This document shows, in pieces, positions 12,224-24,159 of a stretch of 64,000 bases of DNA. The notes beneath the pieces were generated by a model. It had not been told where the DNA came from. It did no database searches and saw only the letters and a list, made by a program, of their open reading frames with translations. Location of the stretch: contig CM060463.1 in NCBI GenBank assembly GCA_030544235.1, positions 10,019,690 through 10,083,689 of the forward strand, written 5' to 3'. The DNA comes from Lepturacanthus savala. Lineage: Eukaryota; Chordata; Actinopteri; Scombriformes; Trichiuridae. Made by a program: the position numbers and the translations under genes. Numbering within the stretch: the first letter of the stretch is position 1; the number at the start of each line of letters is the position of its first letter.

Positions 12224-13401
12224 TGTTAGGTCAGTACAGTCAGCTCCGAGTGTTTGAGGACTGGCTCTTCTAACAATTGACAAAAAGGAAAGACAAGACC
12301 CTGCCCTCTCTGCTTTACACACCCACATACATAAAGCTAATGTAAGTTGAAACATGTACGCAGGGTGGAAAGCACCATCCAACTGCAAAAGACTTCTTGA
12401 GAGGGGCTTGTCACAAACGTTGAGCGTGACTTGTCACATTCAGACATAAAATGATTTACTATTAAGTGGCTGGTAGGCGTTCACATTTTAAGAAGTTCAT
12501 GTCCCGCCCCAGCGTGTGTCAATAACCTTCAACATATTCCAGTTTAGATATGAGGTTTGCATAATAACTGAATAATTCTTTATTTATCCAACCTTTTTTA
12601 AAATATTGCCTTATTTTATACTGAAATGTAGTATGTTGAATGAAAAATACCCAAATTTTCCTCTTAGAATTCGTCTTCAACATAACTTTATGTGGTGTCA
12701 ACAGTCTCCAAACTTGACAAACTTGACCATATTTAAATGAGGCTGTTCTGCAGGTTCCTTGCAAGTTGTTGGACTTTTGCTGACTGGAAGAGCACCTGTT
12801 TACAGACATTAACACAGCTTGAAATAACCAGAAGCGGTTAAGTTTATTCTTAAAAAACAATAATTCACTTAGTTTCTCTTTTGTTATAGGTAAAACATTT
12901 TGTAAGACATTTTGTTAGAGATTAAATTGAAATAAACCTAGAAAACTGACAATTTGCATTTTAAAGGACAATGTGTTACTAACAAAAAGAGTACATGTAA
13001 TGATCAGAATCAAAGTTACCTAAAGTCATCCATCATTCGATGATCCTGTATACTTCACATCATTGTTTTACTGTCCTTGATGGTGTTAATACTGTACAAA
13101 ATTTAGAAACATCCGGTGAGGTCGGAAATAGGGTAACAGATCTTGCCCCCTGAAACATGCCAAAACGGGAATGAAAAGTGGTGAGAATTAAAAGGAAATC
13201 TCCATATTTACAGTTCATGGTCTCCACCTCCAAAACACACAGAACCAAGTAGAGCTTATGAATCAAAGCAAAGGTTGAAAGCAGTGATAAGAGCCACGGT
13301 GTGGGAGACAGTTGCAGTTGAGAGGCCACGTTCACCCTAACCCGGGCCAAGGTGTTAACAACTATGCTGCAGGTGGAGATCGATTGTGAGGAGGTTGCAT
13401 T
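12224..13401. other. Intergenic region cdh26 / dbndd2
   Basis: AT-rich with no supported coding sequence. The right part (about 13060-13401) directly follows the dbndd2 stop on its strand and is probably its 3'UTR. The left part should hold the cdh26 promoter; no strong core element is evident. Confidence 0.5.
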
Positions 13402-16400
13402 CTACGAAGATGACGATGGTGGAGTCTGACTCTTCAGCCTCTCTATCTCCGTTGGTATAGCTCTCCGCTTGACTGTGCTGGTGTGTGTTTCTTCATCGTC
13501 TGAGCCGACTACAGGGGTGTCCCTTCCGTTGGCATTGGAGGCCTCGCTGTCATAGGAGGAGTTTGACGATGTGGAGGAAATGCGAAACTTGGCTTCACGG
13601 GCCTCAAGAACATGTCGAAAAAGTCCATTACTGACGGCTTCCTCATTGTTGTTGTTTCCTTGGACTGTGAACCAGATAAAACATGAAATTAACAAAAAAA
13701 AAAAACATTCGGATGCATTGTCATGCTTTATTTTTTAATATTTCTGTTCTGCTTTATAGTTTCCATACCTGGCAATGGTGAGGTCAGGACCCCCTCTTCC
13801 CCAGAGCTGAAGAAGACATCCAAAGACTCCTGGTCAGAGATGTCAATGAACTCCATCTCATCCAGCAAGTCCACGTTCACCTCCATGGATGAGATGCTTC
13901 CAATGGGAGCTGCAAGGTGAAGACATGTATATATAGATGTGCATCTGTGTATCAGTGTGTATAGGTTTACAGAAACGCTGCCGGTCCAACTCACTTCTCT
14001 TGAAGTCTCTGGTGTAAAGGTGTGCTGAGGACAGGTAGACATCTGCGTCGTGCTGAAAGACCTCCTCAAAGAACCGCTGTCTCTCTCTCAGCTTAAGCTG
14101 CTGCGCTGCATCCGCATCTGGGAGCCTCTGGCCACGCTCGGCTTCCGCTGGAAATCACAACAGCAGAACGGCATCTTAGATACCACCTCATACCTGGGGC
14201 CTCAAGGCCAGAAAGCATAAAGGGCTGCATCCCAGTCAGAACACAGAGAAGTTCCTCCATTATGGTAGAGTTGGGTTTGCTTGTCAGTGAGATCACCTGG
14301 TGTCGTATCATGTGATATGTAGTCTGAGATCTTTATTACAGTCACACGGGGGTCAAATGCTGGTAGCCAGAAGGGGGAGACATTGAGCTATGAGTGAAAA
14401 ACGTAAGGAGGTAGAATTCCTATTTTTATGGACTTTGCTGTGATTGACTGTTGAAATTCAGCAGAGTCAGGATACTAAATAAGAACTCAATATCTTATAT
14501 CACAAGTAATACAATATGCTGTTGATATCTTATATGTACATAATCTGTTTTCATTTTCATTCCTGTGATTAATTCAATCAATGAATGATGGTCAAACAAA
14601 CTGATAAACAAATTGTTGGGTCTGTACTAGCCTGTACATTAACTAAATCAGTGCTGATCTACAGATTGTTCTGGAAAGACGAGCCGCTGTATCTCTTGCT
14701 AAGTTAATCTTGTTTGAGATACCATGTGATCCCATTTTCCTCCTCATCAGCATCACTGTAATAAAGCTGAGTGCACCGTGTGAGAGTGGAGCGGTGAACT
14801 GCAGCAGTGTGACTGCAAGAGGCATGAGGAAAAGGAAAATGCAGGGCTCAGCCGTCACTGAGAAGTAAACACAAAAACATATTCCTACATTGTCTGTAAA
14901 ACACGACTCATATGGAAGTAGCTTAGATAGAAAATACAAAGGGAGCATTTGAGTTAAAGGACATTTCTGGGAATAATCAGATTCACTTTTTTACGTTATA
15001 TGTTACAGCCTAAGAGTTGTCCAAATGTTTAAAAAAAAACGCTCACCTTATGTGAAGTGGGAAAAAAAAAAATTTTGAGTTGTGTTGGTAAGTTTAAGCA
15101 ATGTTTTTACGTTTATTCCCTCTGAACAACCCCCACTTAAGCTAGCAGTTTCTCTCTGTTTCTAGTCTTTGTGCTATGCTAACATAGCATCCTTTTTTTA
15201 CATAGCCTACCAATAAAAGAGTGGCATTTTCTTGACAATTAAGTCAATAAGCATATTTCCAAGAACTCAAACTATTTCTTGAAAGCTACAGTGTGTAGTT
15301 TATGGCTTCTGGTGGTGTCTATTGGCGAATTTGCAGATTGTAACCGGGTTTTGTTCTTTCTGGGCTACAGCAGAAACATGGTGGTGCAACATGGCATCCC
15401 TGGTGGAGAAGGACCCACTTCCCGTGCAGATAAAAATATCTCCAACTAAGGTAATAAAATTACAATTCTTATTTTTATTGAATCATACATTAATTAAAAC
15501 ATACATATGAATATCATGCTCCATTTCCAAGTCTGTAGCACTAGATGCTGCTAAATGCCTCTAAAACTTACACACTGTACCTTTAAATCCACTTTTCAGG
15601 TGATAAAAACATGTTTCACATACAACAATACTTGAGTATGCACCAAGAATCATCCAAGAACCAACCAAGTATTTCATTACAAACTACATTTGCACTCTGC
15701 TTCCTTTACTAAGAGACATGAGACAGTCATTAGAGTAGTTTCTGGGTTTTGAGGAGCCATTAGCCCACATGTCGCAGGCAGTCATTGAGCTAATTGCATT
15801 TGAGCCTTGTCTAAACTGTAAATACTGTGAAGATCATCTGGCCTGTGTTGAGAGCAGCTCTATAAATACACCGGTAAAAGATGGAGAATTGAACACCTTC
15901 AGGATGTTTAGGAAAGGAAAGGGCTTCTCTGTTCTTCTCTTTTGACACAAGCTCTCTGGTGTGTCCTCGTGATGAACTATTTTACCTGATAAATGCTGCA
16001 GTCAGGATAAAATTGCCAACACTGTAAATCTGGCCCGAAAGCAGCAACAAGTTGCTTTCTTGAGAGTGCTGCATCAGCCCCCACCGCCCTCCCGAGTCAA
16101 GCCAAGGCACATGTCTGCGGTGATAGCAGGACACGCGCCTGTCACTGCAGCTCTGCTGTGACGTATTTGACAGCCTGACTCCTGGGTACAGGGGCCTTGC
16201 CAGGCCTGGGATCGGATAGAAAGAGTTCAACTCAAACCCCAGGGATGGACCAGCAGACACCACCTAAGGCATACGATATATGAGCGCAGACAGAGCCCGG
16301 GAACATAAGCGGGATCCTCCATAGACTGAAAACACAAAAATCTACTCGCAAACTCACCACAAAAAGTAATGAGTTGTGCATTGCCTTTTTTATTACTTTG

Positions 16401-19400
16401 TGGTTTTGTTATATTTAACTTGATAATTCATATTTGAAAATGAGCCATTGATTGAATCACGCACTTCTTGGGGCATCGAGAAATGAATTGAACCATTAAG
16501 CCACTGAGACACCCAATATAATAAATCTTTGTATCATGATATGACTTACTCAAACACACAAAAACTCCACTCTGGGGCATCATGTGAACACAGTCAGAAT
16601 GACTTGTCTTCCATTCAGGTAGATGAATATCTGTTTTTGTCAAACTTTGTCACATGACTTTTCTTTGGCCAGTCAGATAGGATGAGATCATTCTTTTCAA
16701 GTAAATGCTCATCTCATTCTCCTTATGCAAACCCTCATGTCCTGGATCATACTGGCATCCCTGCTATTTTCAACTTTGTTTTCTTCTTATTTGTTCTTAC
16801 AGGAGAAGGTATTTAAGAAAAAGTCCGGAGGGGAATATAATTGAAGTTATTTTGTAAATCTCCCTCTAGAACCACATAGGACATAATAACCTACAACTGT
16901 TTTCAGTCCACTTTACATCAAATAAACTGACCTTAATGTATAAACTAATTGAAGTTCCCCTTTAAATATAGTGAGGTATTAGTCCTCTTCGCTTTCCTGA
17001 AACCTTTTAAGTCATTTCAACAATCGCTCTGTACCAAACAAAGGTAAGAAGAAGTTGTGTCTACTTGTAATTGGCTAGTTGCAATTAAAAAAAATAAGGA
17101 ATGAGGATACTGTACTGAAATGGCAGGTAAAGAACAGAATTGTCATCTTTATGGCAGTTTTCCTTCCAGCAGTTCAGTCTATGTCTATGTGTGTGTGATG
17201 TTGTGAGTTGTGTGTATGTGTGTGATACTCTCCCTCTCCTCGCACTCCTAAACAATTAGAAAAGCTTTTGTCTACACAGAGTCATAAGGAAGTGAAGGGG
17301 GCCTCGCTGACAAAGCAACATGTCAACAACCATTCAGAGCTGCCCGTTTGACATGTGTGTTTAAATGAAAAGAGCTGCTTGTTTTATGTGACCGGCCGAG
17401 AACATTGCATCAGACAGAACACAAGATTAGTTTTTGGATGAATAAATATGTTTCTTTTGAAAAGCAGAGCAGACAGGAGTTAGACAGCATGTTTGTGCTT
17501 CAACATTCCCTGTAGAAATTATGCTTTTCATTACAAGCAACAAAATGCTTATCCTGGAGGGTTTTTTTCCTACTCAGTTAAACACTGATTGATCTCAACA
17601 TTGATTGCTTCTACTTAAAGGCTAAGGCCCACGGAGAGCTAAAGGTTAGCTACAGATGCATATCCTCAAATTGATTTTGCTTCCCTATCCAGTTCTTTTT
17701 CCCATTGAATCACCTTGATCGATGCGGCTTTCCTTGCCGCGGACGACCCTGGTGACCTCTGATTAGTGCAACCACTCCACTCACACGGGAAAATCCTCTG
17801 TGGCAGGGAAAGCATGGGCACGGTGTCCACCGATGAGATCACATAGTCTGCTGCAGCCCCCGCCACAAGCCAGAGTCTTTAGTTTCATACCGCAAAACGT
17901 CTGAAGGGCCCGTGTCTTCAAGAGGGAGAGGATGGAGGGATAAACAACCTGCAGGCTTGTCTCACTGTTCATTTTTGAGGGGGTTTAGTCTTTTCTTCTG
18001 TTTCTCTTTCTTTCTATGCTTTCCCTCTTTCATTCTGTCTCTTTTCTGTATTTATTTCTAATATATTTCTCTTTCTCTGTCTGACTTTTTATTTTTTTTC
18101 TCTGTTTGTCTCTCTGTGTCTCTCTTCTTTGTTTCTTTTTCTCTTTCTTTTCTTGCTGTCTCCCCCACCCGTACTTTCTGTCACCCGCCTCCGTCCTTCC
18201 TCTGAGTGCTTGGGGAGTTGAGGAAGGAAAGGTCAAAGTTCAAGGCTGACGAGCAGCTGGACACGCAGGATGACTGGAACAGATAGATAGACAGAGATGG
18301 GGATGGACAGCGAGCCAGACGCGTCTGTGTGCCTCTTTGCCTCCCCACATAAAGACAAACCCAGATCCTCCGCTCAGCGGGCAGAGAAAGAGCCCATTCA
18401 GAGCCTGACAAAGGCAGAGATGTAAGGGAACGGGACCGGCCTGCACTTCTTAGCCATGATGCCACTTACAGGAAATCATTTCGAATGCACCGGAGGCTGA
18501 ATACGCTTTAAACCCAGTGGAACTACACCCCTGTTAAATTCCTCTTTTTATTAAATTTCTGGGAAAACAGCGTCATGACAACGCTTCTCAGCAGATTCAA
18601 GCATGACTGCCAGCACATGCACATATAATGCATTGTCCCCACATGATGATAAAAAGACAATTTTCAAAATCAGGTCACTATATATTTTTCAGCGTCTGCA
18701 TGGTCTCAACGTCATGTGCCTCTCTCCGCTGTCACATTTTCAAGGACGGGACCCTGAAACGCAGGCTCAGAAAGCACCAACTGTGCAACCAGCCAAGAAA
18801 AAACATTGATCTGGAGGCTACATGACGGACTGGAAGGGCTCTGTGTCGCCCACAGGCTGCCATTAGCCCATCTCTGTGCAAAATGTAAGAGTGAACTCTC
18901 AGGCAGACGCCCTGTGATGGGAAAGAAAGGGAACTTCGGGGCAGAACACGCTGGAGCTCAGAAATGTGCCTCACCACATGATCTTGTTGTTTTGGTTGTC
19001 TGAGCATATTATAGAGCAGCTTTCCAGACTCTCAGTTTGATTCTATTCAAGCAAGCTGAGTTTATTTATTTATTATTTTTTCTGAGAACTGGATTCCTTA
19101 TTCAAATGGATGAGGTCATCCCTGTTTAAATGGTACATATTTCCATGTGTTGCCTCAGCCATTCCACCATTAGTTCTAGATAACACTGTAGTGGTTCTAG
19201 ATTTACTGCTTTTCCTAAGACCTTCTGTGTCCCTGTCTCCCTCGTCAAAACAAACTCTGGTTGTATGTCAAAAAGACGAGGCGTGATCAGCCCCACTGAC
19301 CCTTTGATCACTCCAACAGACCTGGAACTCTGAACACTGCAAAAACGGAAATCGTAATGGGTTAAAACATCTTGTTTTTGGTATTATTAGTCTAATATTG

Positions 19401-22400
19401 AGTAGAATCATCTTATTCTACTGGCAGATAGTTTAGCTTATTTCCATTATTTTTCCTGATTTGTGTCAATTTGGTCTTGTTTCAAGAAAACAAGACTAAC
19501 ATTTTCTCGAAAAAAAGATGAAATCAAGAAAAAACTTAAATTTAGGTAAATTATTATCCAGCGGAATAAGATAATTCTACTCAATATTGGACTAATTGTA
19601 CCAAAAACAAGATATTTTCAAAATTTCTTGCAGTGAAGTAACATTGTTTAGGCCGATCGAAGCATGGCAAATGCGTAAAGTCATAAATAGATGCCTTTCC
19701 ACCCAGACACTTAAGAGGAGAGAGATTTTATATCACATGGACAAGATCCCAACTGCAACAAGAGAGAGAGGATGGAGAGAAATGGAGTGAGTGGCTATAA
19801 ACACCGAAAGGTGGCATGAAGAGAGAGGAGAGGTCGAGGAGGACTAGCAGGAAGAGACAGAACGCGGAGGAGGGTGCCTTTAAAAAAATCCAAAGTATGA
19901 TGGGATTGAGGTTAGCCAGAAGTGAGTCAACACAAGGGTGTGGGTTGTAGAGGTAGAGAAAGAATTCTGCCGGGGCCCATTAGTTAAAGAGGATGTCTTG
20001 TTAGTTTCACGAACTGAGCGCCTCTTCTGTACCTTTTCACACAGAACTGACCCTGGCAGCAGCAGGCTGTTACACTCCACAGCTGGTCATTAGTGGACCA
20101 GTCTCTTTGCAAAGCTGTTACAGTAATTAATGTTGTCTCATGAGGAATGGCGGAGCGACCAGATGGCTACAGGTAGAAGATTTATCCTGCTCTATCCAGC
20201 AGCAGCATGGTTGCAACCATAAAATGCAGTACTGTTATGTTAAAAACGATGATCTTTAAACACATCCAGGACATCCAGGATCTATTTCTATCACATTTCT
20301 CACAGAAAATGCCTTGAACTGAAGTGGAACAGACAGGTGGTCACACGTAAAATGGAAAAAAAAATATATCTTCCCGTCTCACACTTTTTTTTGGTTCCTC
20401 TCAGTCTCTCTTCTTATCTCCAAAAGCTGCCACAGCTCCAGTTGCAAGAAGAGTAAATTATTAATGGAAGCATCTGATGTGTGTCAGGTTGTCCCTCTGG
20501 CTTATCTGTAAATTTGGGTTTTTGTTTTTTTAGATCTGTCTGTTTTGCTGGGGCAAAGTAGCTTTCGGTGCCATCAGCCCAGTTTGTCAGGACAACAATG
20601 ACATCAGTGTTAACCCTCTGTTTCCCTGGATTACACCCAGACTGACAATAGGACTATTTGTAGGTCAGTGTCGTGTCCCACTGCCCTCCATAAGCGCAAA
20701 AGCAGACAGTCATGAGTTTTGATTAACACAATGGCTTCACCAGCTGTCAAAGTAGAGACATATCCATGTTTTTTTTTTCATTTATAAATCCTCTTATCCA
20801 GCTTGACTTGGTAATTAATGAACTTCAGAATAAGATTAAACAGGCTGTTGTCATTACACCATTGTTCAAGCAATTCAACCTAATTCAATTCAACTACTTA
20901 GCTTCCTGCACAGTGACGATCACATCACTGTGCAGGAAGCTAAGTAGTTGAAACTAAGTGGTGACAAGTTATTTAAAAACAATAATAACAATACAAACTC
21001 TATTTCAAGTATGCATCATTAGTTGAGCAAAATATAATTTGTAATCACACCGTAAGATATTACTTTATCCAATAAAGGTCGTCTGTGAAGGTTTAGAGCT
21101 GAGAAAACTGTTGTAAGATTTGTTTTATACTCAACATGGTCAATAGCTGACTTGTAACAAAGATGAAGGTTGTGTACTTCATGTCATCCTAATTTTAAAT
21201 TAAATATTTTGACTAATTGACCATTTAAATCATAATTCAGCAAGGCCTTATTTAATTCATGGATTGATTAAATTATCTTGTTTATTAGATTTTTTTGTTT
21301 TTCTCCATCAGTCAATTTTTCACGTCACTCACCCAATTTGTTTTGTCATCCGCTGCCATTAACAGATCAGAACTTGCATTTGTTCATTATTTTAGTTTGG
21401 TAACCAAATACCTGGAAAAATCAAATGACATTCCCATAAGCCTGAACCTATGTTTTTAATGACAATAAGATTATACCATGATAATTGAACCTGTCAAACA
21501 TCAGTATGCATTGAATTCCAATCTGAGGGTCAGGACGAGGGGATTGTAGGATAAATTTATAGATGAGCATTTGGTTCTATTCACATGATACATTGCTGCT
21601 TTCTGAGCCCTTAACACTTTGATGTATGCTTGGAGCCCTTAACTCTATACATGGATGGATTTGTTGAAGAACTAATGAGAGGAGCTGGGCTGTGTCCCCA
21701 GGGCAGCATAGCTAAGAGGGTTGAATTGATGGGAGCCTTATTGAGCCATCCATTCAAGGCTGTTAAGGATTAACACACACAAACACATACAGAGAATTAA
21801 TTTGTGCTAAAATTTGAATTGCTGACCTGCCAAATGGTGTTGTTTGTAATAGAACAATCTGTGTGTTTGCACAATGTGAGGTCCCCTCACACTGGTGAGC
21901 AATGATCCTCTTAGTATTCCTGGAAGCGCAGAACGCAGTATTGATACTTCTCCACTCCCAACAATAGAGACTAAACTGTCTAGCTGTTTGAGAAAAGGCA
22001 GCAATCAATAATTCCTCCCCTGACAATCCAAGATTTATGTTTATGTTTTGTAATCCTGTCTCATCCTGAAGTCAGTTTGTTCCTAAAACCAACAAGACGG
22101 ACAGATAAGATGAGGGCCCCATGCTTAAGCCTACCTGCAGAATTCTGCTCGGCTCAGTTGTTTTTTCTGACCTACACAACACTTTGTAAATTGCTGAAAA
22201 CATCCCAGATGTGGGCAGGAATGCACAGATCTGAAACCAGGTTGTTGTTCAAGTATTTTGCCGTAATTCCCAAGGAGAAGCACAATTCTGTGTCAAAGTC
22301 TCACAGGTGATCAAGAGACGCAAACCAGGAGAATGACAGGTGTATGCAGCCAAATGCTGGGACAATTCTGTAAAACCTTCTATTCAGAAGAGATAGTAAT

Positions 22401-22901
22401 AAAAAAGAACATTTCGGTCCAATTTGTAGCCCCCCTTGATCAGATATTAAGCTCCGGTGGGTAGCTATGGCAGCAGAGCAGCTAACGGTATATAGCCTGC
22501 TTTATGTATCCCCAGAGGGTCATTAATTACAGATAGACTCTGTACATGATATGGATTTTTAGCCCCATAATTTGCTCATTACACCCTCAGTCTTATCTGG
22601 GTCATGTCCAAAGGGACTGAATTAAGAATACATGGAGAATAGGAACAATTCTGCACTCAAACCTGAGTCGGCAACCTGCTTTCAGCAGCGGGTCAGTCCT
22701 TCATGGATGTACCACTCTCTCTCTCTCTTTGGCATGTTCCCACAACAATCAAGATGTGACAGAGTGGGACCACAGAGGCAGAGCAACAGATGGGACACGT
22801 CTCCTCTGGAGAGGCCGCCTGATCCTTTTTAGCCTTATGATATCACACACAGTGATCTCAGTGGGACTAATTCGATTTCAGGTCAGTATGTTCTGTCGGG
22901 G

Positions 22902-22952
<51 letters not shown>

Positions 22953-23060
22953 CGAGCTGCAGACCCCGCTGCAGTCAGCTGGCTGTGATGAGATCTGCAG
23001 GCACAATCCTGTTATTAAAAAAAAAGAGATCTTTGTCATGAAGCTCTATGGTGGCCCCAA

Positions 23061-23155
<95 letters not shown>

Positions 23156-23572
23156 ATCCCTGTTCCTGTGCAAAGAGTGTGACCTATTCACTTGGTATTA
23201 GTGACCATTACTCAGCGTGATGATTCAACATTCCTGTCTGATTTTGGCTGGCACTGCACTCCGGTCCAGTCACTTCAGGCTAACATCAACACAGCTGCAG
23301 CTATTTAACAGACTGCCTGGGCTGTCACAGCGGCTTCCACATTATATCTATCTGTCACACCCACAAACACACACGCACACACACACATACATTCAATGTC
23401 AATCACAAACTACGGAAAGTGAGAGCCAGTGTCAGCAGAAGAAGTAATTTCTACCCTTTTCTTCACCTGACATCAATTTGACACGTTTAATATAATGTAG
23501 GCGGATAAATGCAAGGAAAAGGGGGCACACACAAACTGCCGTTGTAGCTTGAGTTTCTCTGCTTTGATCTGT

Positions 23573-23612
<40 letters not shown>

Positions 23613-23835
23613 GTAGGCTACTGTAGTCTGACCCCCAAATAAGGAGAAGAATTTATTCCTCTCAAACATCCTGCTCCACATCCAACAATAAGAAAAAACT
23701 GGGTTAATTCTACAAACTAGTACCATCTTTCTACCTTCTACATCTACTGAAGAGTGAGAAACTCACAAAACAGATTTTATAAAATTACTCACAGGGTAGA
23801 CGTTTGTTGTGAAGGTTGGCCGATGAGGAGCTCAT
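13402..23835 (-). CDS. dbndd2: Dysbindin-domain protein, DBNDD2-like
   Basis: A small dysbindin-family protein; in mammals DBNDD2 is reported as a casein kinase-1 binding inhibitor, while dysbindin itself is a BLOC-1 subunit. Exons: 23793-23835, 13995-14147, 13769-13909 and 13402-13664. All junctions are phase 1 and close to 199 aa. The first exon gives only 14 residues (MSSSSANLHNKRLP) and is assigned because its donor (GTGAGT) and phase fit; it is the least certain part. The body has the amphipathic LKLRERQRFFEEVFQHD, then the family hallmark PIGSISSMEVNVD from residue 67, then FIDISDQESLDVFF. The C-terminal half is Ser-rich and acidic (DTPVVGSDDEE). The PIGSISSMEVNVD block and Ser-rich-then-DTP tail fit DBNDD2, whereas ISDQESLDVF is closer to dysbindin (DTNBP1). 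It lacks the long N-terminal coiled coil of dysbindin. Family is certain, the orthologue less so. Confidence 0.78.
15282..15584. mobile_element. MITE-like non-autonomous element
   Basis: The left end AAAGCTACAGTGTGTAG and the right end CTTACACACTGTACCTTT are imperfect terminal inverted repeats about 300 bp apart. The inner sequence (GGTGGTGTCTATTGG, TTTGCAGATTGTAACC) resembles a repeat widespread in spiny-rayed fish. No coding capacity. Superfamily not determined. Confidence 0.6.
19335..19635. mobile_element. Foldback MITE with CACTGCAA ends
   Basis: The element begins CACTGCAAAAA and ends TTCTTGCAGTG. The inner arms are also inverted: CTTGTTTTTGGTATTATTAG on the left pairs with TAATTGTACCAAAAACAAG on the right, and ATTGAGTAGAATCATCTTAT with AATAAGATAATTCTACTCAA. 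The whole 301 bp can therefore fold into one long imperfect hairpin. No target-site duplication is obvious. Typical of small DNA-transposon derivatives in fish. Confidence 0.7.
20889..20952. repeat. Perfect 28-bp inverted repeat (hairpin), 8-nt loop
   Basis: The left arm 20889-20916 (TTCAACTACTTAGCTTCCTG...) and right arm 20925-20952 are exact reverse complements with no mismatch, separated by CGATCACA. It is not part of a recognised repeat and lies deep in dbndd2 intron 1. Confidence 0.95.
22905..23150. repeat. Two (TG)n arrays
   Basis: (GT)n at 22905-22950 and a longer (TG)n at 23063-23150, separated by 112 bp of unique sequence. Frames of repeated Cys-Val or His-Thr across them are artefacts. 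Confidence 0.97.
23571..23610. repeat. (GT)n microsatellite
   Basis: Near-perfect GT run with one TTT interruption, 180 bp from the proposed dbndd2 first exon. Confidence 0.95.
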
Positions 23836-24121
23836 GCTGCCGGAGAGTCGGAGGAAACAGAGATCAATCTATCACAGGTAATCAGTTTTCTGATGGCCTG
23901 TCAGCCCAGTGAGAGTTCAGCAGAGAGGCTGCTGTTCATCTCCCACCTACTCTGTTCACTGGAAGTTCCAACAAAGTGATTGATGCTGACTGCCCCACTG
24001 CTCTGCTTCCCTCTTCCTCTCTTCCCCTCTGTGGACTCTGAGCCACTTGGATGAGACGAGAACAAGTTTGTGGCTTTGTGGAGCCGACCAGCTGACCAGT
24101 GACAGGGAGGAGGGAGGAGCT

Positions 24122-24158
<37 letters not shown>

Positions 24159-24159
24159 T
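24122..24159. repeat. (GA)n microsatellite
   Basis: GA dinucleotides with one AA interruption, about 290 bp upstream of the proposed dbndd2 start codon. Confidence 0.95.

Larger units (their letters stand above)
14148..23792 (-). other. dbndd2 intron 1 (9.6 kb)
   Basis: Long non-coding interval. It holds two MITE-like elements (15282-15584 and 19335-19635), a perfect 28-bp hairpin (20889-20952), a T/C-rich tract at about 17990-18170 and several (TG)n arrays at 22905-23610. All longer reading frames are non-conserved or repeat-driven. Its length among compact introns makes it a likely place for cis-regulatory elements. Confidence 0.6.

Noticed and set aside
22909..23157. Cys-Val and His-Thr repeat ORFs
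   Set aside because: Translations of (TG)n arrays.
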